A stretch of 7,677 nt of DNA from Deltaproteobacteria bacterium (GTDB taxonomy: Bacteria; Desulfobacterota; Desulfobacteria; Desulfobacterales; C00003060): NCBI GenBank assembly GCA_003647435.1, contig QMMV01000084.1, positions 1 through 7,677 of the forward strand. Direction: 5' to 3'. The notes under the pieces are model-generated. The model ran no database searches. It was not told the DNA's origin and saw nothing but the letters and a program-made list of their open reading frames with translations. A program made the position numbers and the translations under genes. Below are positions 1-5,288 of this stretch, piece by piece; the first letter of the stretch is position 1; every line of letters begins with the position of its first letter.

Positions 1-1
1 T

Positions 2-145
2 ATTATAGCGATCCTTGTCTTTACGGGGGGAAGCCTCTTGGGCCTCAGTGGAATCCAGGCAATGATTGCTTTTTACCTGCTCGCTTTAGGCATCACCGTA
101 AGTATGGCATTTATCAAGAAAAAACCGGAATCAACGGTCGCTTGA
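2..145 (+). CDS. C-terminal fragment of an inner-membrane protein (partial)
   Basis: Reading in frame from base 2 gives 47 residues without a stop until TGA at 143-145. The 5' end lies outside the window. The residues are strongly hydrophobic and Gly/Leu/Ile/Ala-rich. The last helix (MIAFYLLALGITVSMAFI) is followed by KKK and a short polar tail, which is the usual look of a final transmembrane helix with a cytoplasmic end. No family can be assigned from so short a piece. The next two genes encode NikL/NikK-like secreted proteins, so a membrane component of the same metal-uptake locus is a reasonable guess, but it is inferred only from position. The 192-base gap to the next gene means that cotranscription is not certain. 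Confidence 0.6.
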   Translation: MIAILVFTGGSLLGLSGIQAMIAFYLLALGITVSMAFIKKKPESTVA

Positions 146-179
146 AATCTTGGAACCTCGTAACACTTTAGTGAGACCC

Positions 180-202
180 TTCAAAAAGCGGGCATTTTTG
201 AA
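180..202. repeat. Perfect 8-bp inverted repeat (hairpin) after the membrane-protein gene
   Basis: TTCAAAAA at 180-187 and TTTTTGAA at 195-202 are exact reverse complements around a 7-base GC-rich loop. The hairpin starts 34 bases after the upstream stop codon. It could act as a weak terminator on either strand because each arm carries a run of five A or T. It could also be an operator in front of the small secreted gene. The stem is AT-rich and no longer T-tract follows, so a terminator role is uncertain. Confidence 0.45.
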
Positions 203-337
203 ATTTAAACCGATACTGAGTCTCAATAATGAGGGGTTGGCTGCCCGTCATCCCGCCCCCCGGCCGATTCCATGGGGTGAAGTGGCCCCTGTTTGCTGTT
301 GCCTGAAATCTAACAAATAGAGAGGAGGTGCCAGGTT

Positions 338-661
338 ATGAAGAAGCTTTTAGTCTATTCAACCGGGTTTCTATTGGTGATGTTTTTTTGCACCACTTAT
401 GCGTTCGCACACACGCCGCTTTGCTCGTGCTACGACAACGGAGATGGCACGGTCACGTGCGAGGGTGGTTTTTCCGATGGTTCGTCAGCGGCAGGAATCA
501 GCATGACTGTAAAAGACAAAAGCGGCAAGGCAATCATCGAAGGGAAGATGAACGAAGACAGCGAATTCACCTTCAAGAAACCGAAAGGTGATTACAAGGT
601 AGTCTTTGATGCAGGACCCGGTCACGTTGTAGAGGTGCCCGGCTCGGAAATTACAGAATAG
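338..661 (+). CDS. Small secreted NikL-like protein, predicted metal-uptake accessory
   Basis: This 107-residue protein has a clear signal peptide: MKK, a hydrophobic core at residues 7-21 and an AFA cleavage site at 22-24. Export would leave a mature protein of about 83 residues starting with His25. The mature N-terminus carries Cys29, Cys31 and Cys41 around a DNGDGTVTCEGGFSDG stretch. After it comes a small beta-rich region (TVKDKSGKAI, FTFKKPKGDYKVVFDAGPGH) like a carboxypeptidase-regulatory-type fold. From memory this resembles NikL, the extra periplasmic or membrane-associated component of some nickel ECF transporters. The N-terminal His and the Cys residues could bind metal, which is inference. 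The start is well supported: AGGAGGTG at 323-330 is a near-perfect ribosome binding site 7 bases before the ATG. The NikK-like gene follows. The ECF core genes (NikM, NikQ, NikO) are not in the window, so the substrate (Ni, Co or other) is open. Confidence 0.82.
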   Translation: MKKLLVYSTGFLLVMFFCTTYAFAHTPLCSCYDNGDGTVTCEGGFSDGSSAAGISMTVKDKSGKAIIEGKMNEDSEFTFKKPKGDYKVVFDAGPGHVVEVPGSEITE

Positions 662-668
662 GAATTAA

Positions 669-741
669 GGATCCGCAGATTACGCAGATTATTAAAAAAC
701 AGCTCCATCTAATCCGGGTAATCCGTGTAATCTGGGGATGG
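669..741. repeat. Imperfect inverted repeat of the GATTACGCAGATTA type between the two secreted-protein genes
   Basis: The left arm at 669-691 and the right arm at 719-741 are reverse complements at 18 of 23 positions. The spacer is 27 bases and A-rich. Within the arms a shorter unit (AGATTACGC, AGATTA; TAATCCGGG, TAATCCGTG, TAATCTGG) recurs. Such units resemble dispersed palindromic repeats found in intergenic spaces of many anaerobes. The repeat starts 8 bases after the upstream stop codon and ends about 33 bases before the next start. If both genes are on one transcript, it would fold into a long stem-loop between them. Confidence 0.75.
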
Positions 742-774
742 AATTGAGCAATTATTAACAAAGGAGAATTAATT

Positions 775-1596
775 ATGAAAAAATTAATAATGCTATTGTC
801 TTTGGTTGTAGCTTTCGCACTGAGCGCGCCGGCCTATGCCCATTTTCAGATGATTTACAGCCCGGACAGCGTTCCCAAATCGAAAAAGATCACCCTCAAG
901 CTTATCTTCACTCACCCATTTGAGGCAGGCCACACAATGGATATCGGCAAAGATGAAAAGGGCAAAGTTCACCCGCCAATAGCCTTTGGTGAAATGCATA
1001 AAGGAAAGAAAAAAGACCTTCTCAAGAAACTCAAACCTATTACTTTTAAGAGCCTTACCAATTCAGGCAAGGCTTACGAGGCGAATGTAAGACTCAAGGG
1101 GATGGGCGACCACATATTCTATTTTGTGCCTGCTCCCTACTACGAGGGCTCAGAAGACATCTATATCCAGCATTGCACAAAGGTGATATTCAATGTAGCC
1201 GGTGCCCCCACCGATTGGGATGCTCCAGTAGGTGACCCCCTGCCGGTGGAGATTGTCCCATTAGACAAGCCTTATGCTCTGTGGACAGGGAATGTCTTCC
1301 GGGGTATTGTCACGTGCGGCGGGAAGCCGGTCCCTGATGCCGAAATTGAGGTGGAATACATGAACCATGACATCAAGGGGAATGCCTTTGTGAAAAAGGC
1401 AAAAGTAGAGGCTCCCCATGATGCCCTGATTACCCAGACCATAAAGGCTGACGGAAATGGAGTGTTTGCCTTTGGCATTCCCAGAGCCGGCTGGTGGGGA
1501 TTTGCAGCCCTTGGCGCCGGAGGAGACCTGAAACACAAAGGAAAGGAACTATCTCAGGATGCGGTCATCTGGGTTCAGGCCCTTGATATGAAGTAA
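775..1596 (+). CDS. DUF4198 protein, NikK-like periplasmic component of a nickel/cobalt uptake system
   Basis: This 273-residue protein starts with a signal peptide (MKK, hydrophobic core 4-17, cleavage after APAYA at residue 22), so the mature chain begins with His23. The pattern is that of the DUF4198/NikK family: THPFEAGHTMDIGKD at 46-60, YVF-like DHIFYFVPAPYYEGSED at 112-128, QHCTKVIFN at 132-140, then YALWTGNVFRGIV at 167-179 and a C-terminal PRAGWWGFAAL at 236-246. NikK proteins are extra secreted components of ECF-type nickel transporters and are thought to capture or deliver the metal outside the membrane. His47, His53, His66, His75, His113 and His133 are further possible ligands. The ATG at 775 has AAGGAG at 761-766, 8 bases upstream. 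It probably works with the NikL-like gene just upstream, although a large inverted repeat separates them. The transporter core is not visible here, so specificity is inferred from the family. Confidence 0.9.
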   Translation: MKKLIMLLSLVVAFALSAPAYAHFQMIYSPDSVPKSKKITLKLIFTHPFEAGHTMDIGKDEKGKVHPPIAFGEMHKGKKKDLLKKLKPITFKSLTNSGKAYEANVRLKGMGDHIFYFVPAPYYEGSEDIYIQHCTKVIFNVAGAPTDWDAPVGDPLPVEIVPLDKPYALWTGNVFRGIVTCGGKPVPDAEIEVEYMNHDIKGNAFVKKAKVEAPHDALITQTIKADGNGVFAFGIPRAGWWGFAALGAGGDLKHKGKELSQDAVIWVQALDMK

Positions 1597-1607
1597 GCAG
1601 AACAGGC

Positions 1608-1642
1608 AGACATAAAGGATGGTCAGTTGGCCGTCTTTTTTT
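1608..1642 (+). terminator. Possible Rho-independent terminator after the NikK-like gene
   Basis: GGTC-AGTT-GGCC at 1621-1632 can form a short stem (one G-U pair). It is flanked by AGAC at 1608-1611 and GTCT at 1633-1636, which can extend the stem across a one-sided bulge. Seven T residues follow at 1636-1642. The site lies just after the stop codon at 1594-1596. The stem is short and bulged, so this is only a moderate call. Confidence 0.45.
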
Positions 1643-1721
1643 AGCGACCAGTGATGCAATTGCGTCTCTTTTATTATTAGGTTTTCTGCTTTGCTGCGCA
1701 AGCTCGTTCCCCTCTTACCGA

Positions 1722-1754
1722 AACCCTTTCCTCCCCAGAGGGGGGGAGAGGGTT
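1722..1754. repeat. GC-rich palindrome of the CCCTTTCCTCCCC/GGGGGAGAGGG type
   Basis: AACCCTTTCCTCCCC at 1722-1736 faces GGGGGGAGAGGGTT at 1741-1754 across a 4-base AGAG loop, allowing for one or two mismatches. This is a strong hairpin and resembles the C/G-rich palindromic repeats scattered through many bacterial genomes. It has no T-tract on either strand, so it is called a repeat rather than a terminator. It sits between the 3' ends of the NikK-like gene and the convergent MFS gene. Confidence 0.7.
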
Positions 1755-1779
1755 GGAGACAGACCGTCGAAAAGGACCG

Positions 1780-1840
1780 GTCAACAGGGGTCACTACCTC
1801 TGCCATTTCCAAAGCGATCGGCAGGGATAGCAAAGAGATA
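1780..1840 (+). pseudogene. Remnant of a RAYT-type transposase C-terminal HTH, left copy
   Basis: Translation on the + strand gives GVTTSAISKAIGR (from about 1787 to 1825). The core GVTTSAIS is the recognition-helix part of the HTH that ends many REP-associated tyrosine transposases (RAYT, Y1 family). The bases at 1780-1811 match 3670-3702 at most positions, with one missing base near 1786 that throws the upstream part out of frame. No transposase catalytic motif is seen nearby. This is therefore a frameshifted fragment, not a gene. It lies about 50 bases beyond the 3' end of the MFS gene. Confidence 0.6.
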
Positions 1841-1888
1841 ATTCAATATAGTCAACAACGTCCCCTATCTCACCAACTTTCCCCAAAG

Positions 1889-3301
1889 TTATCCGCAACG
1901 GTTTTCCGGCCTCGACATGGAGTGGATCTTACCTCTTGCAAGCGATGCAAATATGCCACCGAAACAGAGGGCGGAAAAGATAAGAAACGCTATTTTTATA
2001 CTCGTTAGAAAGAAAGAATGGTACCGGGGGGTAATCGGGACTTTCCCGATATATATGGCGAATGTCAGCATTGCAATGCCCATGCTAAGCATCTGTCCGG
2101 TCAATCGCATTGTTGCAAGTGTTGCCGAGGCTACTCCGTAAAATCTGCTTTCAACAGAGCTCATAACTGCATTTGTGTTTGGAGAGGAAAAGAGGGCAAG
2201 TCCGAAACCAAGGAGAATTAAACTGGTTACCACAAATTTCAACGCTGTTTCCTCGTTCAAAAAAGTAAAGAGTAAGAGGCTTGCAACTGTCAATGCCATA
2301 CCGGCTGAGGCGATTATTCTCGGCTCAACTCTATCGGAAAGCCTGCCTGCAAATGGTGAAAAAATAGCCATCACAACTGGTTGGGATACCAAAATCAGAC
2401 CAGTGTCTTGGGGGCTGAGCCCTTTTACATATTGCAGGTAAAGGCTTAAAAGGAAACTTACGGCAAAGGTTGCACTATAATTGATCAATGCCGCCAGATT
2501 AGAGAAGGCGAAGATCGTATTATTTCTGAAAAGATTTATGTCCAAAATAGGACTTTCTGCCTTTATTTCCCACCCAACGAATGTCCAAAGCAAAAAAGCA
2601 CCTATTAGCACTAACCATGCCCCTGACATCGCAGGTAGGAGAGAAAAACCATAGATGATTGCTACAAGAGAAAGGCTATATATTATGGCACCGATAAAAT
2701 CGAACTCCTCTCCCTTTGCCTCAGCCCATTCTTCTTTCAATTTCCAGAAGACAAAAACGATTATTATAACACCAAGAGGTACATTGGCAAGGAAGATGCT
2801 TCTCCAGCCAAAATTCTGGGTTAGAAATCCTCCAAAAAACGGGCCGAGAGATAGTCCTAAATAAACTGCGGCGACATTTATCCCCAGAGCTTTGCCTCTC
2901 TCTCCTACAGGAAATACAGAAGTTAGAATCGCCACGCCTGTTCCGAATATCATCGCGCTTCCGATTCCCTGCAAAATCCGAAAACAAATAAGCGTGATAG
3001 CGGATGTTGAGACTGCTGAAAGAAGGCACGAAAGAGTATAGAGCAATATTCCATATGTAAAAATCTTCTCCCGCCCATGGATATCTGCTACCTTTACGAA
3101 GGGGACGAGAAACATTGCCGCAGACAAAAGATATGAAGTGGCAACCCAGCTCAACAGAACAGCGTTCATCAAAAATTCTTTCCCAATTGAGGGAAGCGCA
3201 ATATTTATCGAGGAACCCATAAAGGGGGTGAGGAACGAGGAAAGTGTAGCAACAACTAAAGCAACTCTCTTATCTGCAATACTGTTCGCATTATTCAACA
3301 T
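1889..3301 (-). CDS. DHA2-type major facilitator superfamily exporter (EmrB/QacA-like, 14 helices)
   Basis: This 470-residue protein is made of alternating hydrophobic helices, enough for about 14, the number in the DHA2 drug:H+ antiporter group. Motif A in the helix 2-3 loop is VADIHGREKIF at residues 71-81. A motif B-like ICFRILQGIGSAM lies at 105-117, and the antiporter motif C is GLSLGPFFGG at 149-158. The second half has an A-like repeat AGRLSDRVEPR at 318-328. It probably exports small organic compounds by proton antiport at the inner membrane, but the substrate cannot be read from sequence. The ATG has GGAG 9 bases upstream. The gene is opposite in strand to every other confident gene and by eye is richer in A and T. 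RAYT fragments lie on both sides, so acquisition or rearrangement is plausible. No MFP or outer-membrane partner is present. Confidence 0.95.
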   Translation of the reverse strand: MLNNANSIADKRVALVVATLSSFLTPFMGSSINIALPSIGKEFLMNAVLLSWVATSYLLSAAMFLVPFVKVADIHGREKIFTYGILLYTLSCLLSAVSTSAITLICFRILQGIGSAMIFGTGVAILTSVFPVGERGKALGINVAAVYLGLSLGPFFGGFLTQNFGWRSIFLANVPLGVIIIVFVFWKLKEEWAEAKGEEFDFIGAIIYSLSLVAIIYGFSLLPAMSGAWLVLIGAFLLWTFVGWEIKAESPILDINLFRNNTIFAFSNLAALINYSATFAVSFLLSLYLQYVKGLSPQDTGLILVSQPVVMAIFSPFAGRLSDRVEPRIIASAGMALTVASLLLFTFLNEETALKFVVTSLILLGFGLALFSSPNTNAVMSSVESRFYGVASATLATMRLTGQMLSMGIAMLTFAIYIGKVPITPRYHSFFLTSIKIAFLIFSALCFGGIFASLARGKIHSMSRPENRCG

Positions 3302-3325
3302 ACCCTTACACTCCGAAAAATCCGA

Positions 3326-3366
3326 ATTCGTTATGCGAATATACAGTTATTTTTCCTCACCTACAA
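3326..3366 (-). promoter_or_regulatory. Candidate promoter with overlapping palindromic operator for the MFS gene
   Basis: On the - strand, TTGTAG (3366-3361) and TATATT (3343-3338) are separated by 17 bases. The -10 matches the consensus at 5 of 6 positions, while the -35 matches at only 3 of 6. The perfect inverted repeat ATTCG-TTATG-CGAAT at 3326-3340 overlaps the -10 and reaches into the likely transcription start. That is a typical site for a dimeric repressor of a drug-efflux gene. The MFS start codon lies about 25 bases further on. No regulator gene is in the window. Confidence 0.45.
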
Positions 3367-3593
3367 GCTAATAGGTAGCGGTATCCATATTCTATAACTT
3401 TTTGTCTATTTTGATTTCTAACCTTACACTTTATCGAGGCAATTTTTCCCATCTCGGCTCGGAGCAGGTATTATTGTCGGGGACAAAAATCACTCCCATT
3501 TCAGGGATAAAAAATCCTGACGGCCAATCGAGCAGACGTACAAAGGTGAAAGTCTTAACCCGAACGAATCGCGGACGGGCAGGCGATAGGGGA

Positions 3594-3720
3594 GGCATTG
3601 CGCAAGTGAGGGAAGAAATATCGTACCAATTGGTTGAAAAATATGGATTCCCTCTGGCAGAAGTTGCCCGTCAACCTGGAGTCACGACATCGGCCATTTC
3701 CAGGTGGAAATGGAGGGGGG
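3594..3720 (+). pseudogene. Remnant of a RAYT-type transposase C-terminal HTH, right copy
   Basis: The + strand reads VREEISYQLVEKYG at 3606-3647, then FPLAEVARQPGVTTSAISRW through about 3707. This is a helix-turn-helix of the kind found at the C-terminus of RAYT (REP-associated, Y1 superfamily) transposases: a YxLVxxYG helix, an LAEVARQ helix and a GVTTSAIS recognition helix. The open frame runs from about 3402 to 3809, but the part before the HTH shows no HUH motif and no catalytic Tyr region. The part after it (GRPRKEWETLW) looks unrelated. It is therefore a decayed fragment. It is longer than the left copy at 1780-1840 and points the same way. An alternative is a stand-alone small HTH protein, but no ribosome binding site supports that. 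Confidence 0.6.
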
Positions 3721-3866
3721 CAATAGGGCGACCGAGGAAGGAATGGGAGACTTTGTGGACTATGTTGAATTGCTGTGTTAAGGTAGAGATATGTCGAAAA
3801 AGTTCATAAAAAATATGCAAGCACTGCATGATTGCTTTTCAGTTTTCGGAACTATTCCGGTTGTCT

Positions 3867-3922
3867 GGTTCATGGTTAAAAACGGATCAACCGCGAACGG
3901 TTGAACCTCGGAATCCTGAACC
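3867..3922. repeat. Palindromic GGTTCA...TGAACC element upstream of the YchF-like gene
   Basis: The outer arms GGTTCA (3867-3872) and TGAACC (3917-3922) enclose a perfect inner stem, TCAACCG-CGAA-CGGTTGA (3887-3904). The whole 56-base segment is an imperfect palindrome. A shorter version of the same element, with the inner part missing, lies at 5151-5185, and a fragment lies at 7335-7346. The shared pieces are GTTAAAA, CGGTTGAACC and a trailing run of C. Confidence 0.7.
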
Positions 3923-3954
3923 CCCAAAAATTTAAGGTGTAGGATGTCTAAATC

Positions 3955-4992
3955 ATGAAGTTTGGAATCATTGGCCTTCCAGGAGCCGGTAAATCTACTA
4001 TATTTCAGGCGCTTATCAGGAGCAGCTCTAAACAGCGGGTTCATAAAGGTTCACTGCTCGGGACTGTGCAGGTCTCCGATGAGAGAGTAGATACATTGAG
4101 TAAGCTCTACAAACCGAAAAAGACCGTTTACGGGCATCTCGAATATCTGCTGCCGGCCGCTGAAAAGGCTTATGGCCATCATCAGACAGGAGAAGAGGGT
4201 CTCTGGAATGAGGTGCGCCCCTGTAATGCCCTCATCCATGTCGTGCGAAACTTTTGCCTACCCGGTGGTGAGCCCCCCCATCCGCGAGACGATTTGCTCA
4301 AGCTTGAAAGCGAGATAATATTTGCCGATCTGGTGGTTGCAGAAAAACGGATAGAACGTATGAATCTCGACAAAAAGCGCGGCAAAAAAATAAGTGAGCA
4401 AGAGATGAGACTACTTGAACGGTGCGTGAGTGTCCTTGAGAAAGAAGCCCCCTTGCGGGACTATCCTGATCTCGCTGCCTCGCCCCTTTTACGAGGTTAT
4501 ACCTTTCTTTCGGCAAAACCGATGCTGGTAGTTTTCAATAACGATGATGAAGATGAAAATCCTCCCTCGTGGGAAGGACCCCCCGTTTTCCCAAGTGTCG
4601 TCGTGGTTCGTGGAAAGTTGGAGATCGAGCTTAGCGAACTTAGCCCTGACGAGGCAGAAGAGTTTTTCTCTGCCTACCATATTGACAGCTCCGCCATGGA
4701 GCGTCTCGTCCGGCATTCCTGCCGCTTACTCCACCTTATCTCTTTTTTCACAGTGGTACACAATGAAGTCCGCTCATGGTTGATACCGGAAGGAACCACA
4801 GCCCTGGATGCAGCGGGTGTGATCCACTCAGACATGAAAAAGGGCTTTATTCGTGCAGAGGTCCTGCCCTATGATGATCTGATTGCCACCGGCTCCTATC
4901 AACAGGCCAGGAAGGAGGCCAAGGTGCGTCTTGAGGGAAAAGATTACGTCATCCAGGACGGAGAAGTAATTTGCTTCCGTTTCAATGTCTGA
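3955..4992 (+). CDS. Divergent YchF/DUF933-family P-loop protein lacking the G3 motif
   Basis: This 345-residue protein aligns along its length with the YchF (Obg-related, HAS-type NTPase) family, whose usual length is about 363. Visible parts are the P-loop GLPGAGKST at 7-15 (YchF normally has GLPNVGKST), the LGTVQVSDERVDTLSKLYKP region at 35-54, HVVRNF at 95-100 and the YchF-type base-recognition motif NDDE at 196-199 (the NxxE that favours ATP). The C-terminal TGS-like DUF933 domain spans about 260-345, with FFTVVHNEVRSWLIPEGTTA, then AAGVIHSDMKKGFIRAEV and the terminal FRFNV. The segment that should carry G3 (DIAGL in YchF) reads LPAAE at 66-70, so the catalytic Mg-binding Asp and Gly are gone. 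YchF binds ribosomes and acts in translation and stress response. This is more likely a paralogue that binds nucleotide without normal hydrolysis. The start follows AGGA at 3941-3944, 10 bases upstream. Confidence 0.92.
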   Translation: MKFGIIGLPGAGKSTIFQALIRSSSKQRVHKGSLLGTVQVSDERVDTLSKLYKPKKTVYGHLEYLLPAAEKAYGHHQTGEEGLWNEVRPCNALIHVVRNFCLPGGEPPHPRDDLLKLESEIIFADLVVAEKRIERMNLDKKRGKKISEQEMRLLERCVSVLEKEAPLRDYPDLAASPLLRGYTFLSAKPMLVVFNNDDEDENPPSWEGPPVFPSVVVVRGKLEIELSELSPDEAEEFFSAYHIDSSAMERLVRHSCRLLHLISFFTVVHNEVRSWLIPEGTTALDAAGVIHSDMKKGFIRAEVLPYDDLIATGSYQQARKEAKVRLEGKDYVIQDGEVICFRFNV

Positions 4993-5020
4993 GGTTACAC
5001 ATCAGCCAGGGACAAGTGGT

Positions 5021-5092
5021 TGAATAGTCGAATGACAGACCCCTCCATGAAGGAATTCGAGGATCATGTAGCAATACCGGGAGCGACTATTC
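5021..5092. repeat. Perfect 9-bp inverted repeat around a 53-base spacer
   Basis: GAATAGTCG at 5022-5030 and CGACTATTC at 5084-5092 are exact reverse complements. The pair lies in the 296-base gap between the YchF-like gene and the DUF4340 gene, just before another repeat at 5111-5144 that also contains a TGAATGG/CCATTCA unit. The function is unknown. The set looks like nested mobile or REP-like sequence rather than a single regulatory site. Confidence 0.6.
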
Positions 5093-5110
5093 GTGTTGAC
5101 AATGAGGGCT

Positions 5111-5144
5111 TCTGCATTATGTTTAGAATTTGGTAACCATTCAG
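5111..5144 (-). repeat. Left copy of an inverted repeat that brackets DUF4340-dnaJ
   Basis: The reverse complement of 5125-5144 (CTGAATGGTTACC then AAATTCT) matches 7425-7445 with one substitution and one inserted base. Weaker similarity extends on to 5111 (ACATA, TG, CAGA shared in order). The copy at 7425-7460 is in the opposite orientation. The two lie about 2.3 kb apart, outside the DUF4340 and dnaJ genes. Confidence 0.65.
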
Positions 5145-5150
5145 GCCTCA

Positions 5151-5185
5151 GGGTTCACAGTTAAAAGCGGTTGAACCGTAAACCC
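5151..5185. repeat. Short copy of the GGTTGAACC palindromic element
   Basis: The outer arms GGGTT (5151-5155) and AACCC (5181-5185) surround CGGTT-G-AACCG (5168-5178). The order GTTCA, GTTAAAA, CGGTTGAACC, run of C is shared with 3867-3925, as if this copy had lost about 15 internal bases. It lies about 100 bases before the DUF4340 start. Confidence 0.6.
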
Positions 5186-5288
5186 CCGGCCCGGACCCAG
5201 GTTGCATCTCCTATCAAGAGTGAATATGAAGTCGCGACAGGGCGGGCTGACAACCTGAGTGTTTCTGCGCGGAGAAAAAGTTGGCTGA

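Larger units (their letters stand above)
3302..3954. other. 653-base stretch without an intact gene: promoter, transposase remnant, palindromes
   Basis: From left to right it holds the MFS promoter/operator candidate (3326-3366) and a short direct near-repeat of GGGACAAAAATC / GGGATAAAAAATC (around 3480-3517). It then holds the RAYT HTH remnant (3594-3720), a small perfect hairpin CGGAA-CTA-TTCCG near 3847-3859, and a larger palindrome (3867-3922). No complete gene with a ribosome binding site was seen. The pattern is that of a repeat-rich graveyard between two unrelated transcription units. Confidence 0.6.

Noticed and set aside
146..337. Cobalamin or nickel riboswitch ahead of the metal-uptake genes
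   Set aside because: No cobalamin-box core or recognisable metal aptamer was seen. Only small local hairpins are present.
328..591. Frame opening at a GTG at 328, overlapping the NikL-like gene
   Set aside because: It has Arg/His-rich, low-complexity residues typical of an out-of-frame shadow. The ribosome site and signal peptide both fit the ATG at 338.
1875..1890. AACTTT-CCCC-AAAGTT as terminator of the MFS gene
   Set aside because: It overlaps the MFS stop codon, the stem is AT-rich with only 6 pairs, and no T-tract follows on the - strand.
1885..1897. TTATCCGCA as a DnaA box and hint of a replication origin
   Set aside because: A single imperfect box with no cluster, no AT-rich unwinding element and no dnaA or dnaN nearby.
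1691..2008. 105-codon + strand frame over the end of the MFS gene
   Set aside because: Only the GVTTSAISKAIGR piece is meaningful. The rest runs through a palindrome and antisense of the MFS gene, so it is treated as a transposase remnant and not a gene.
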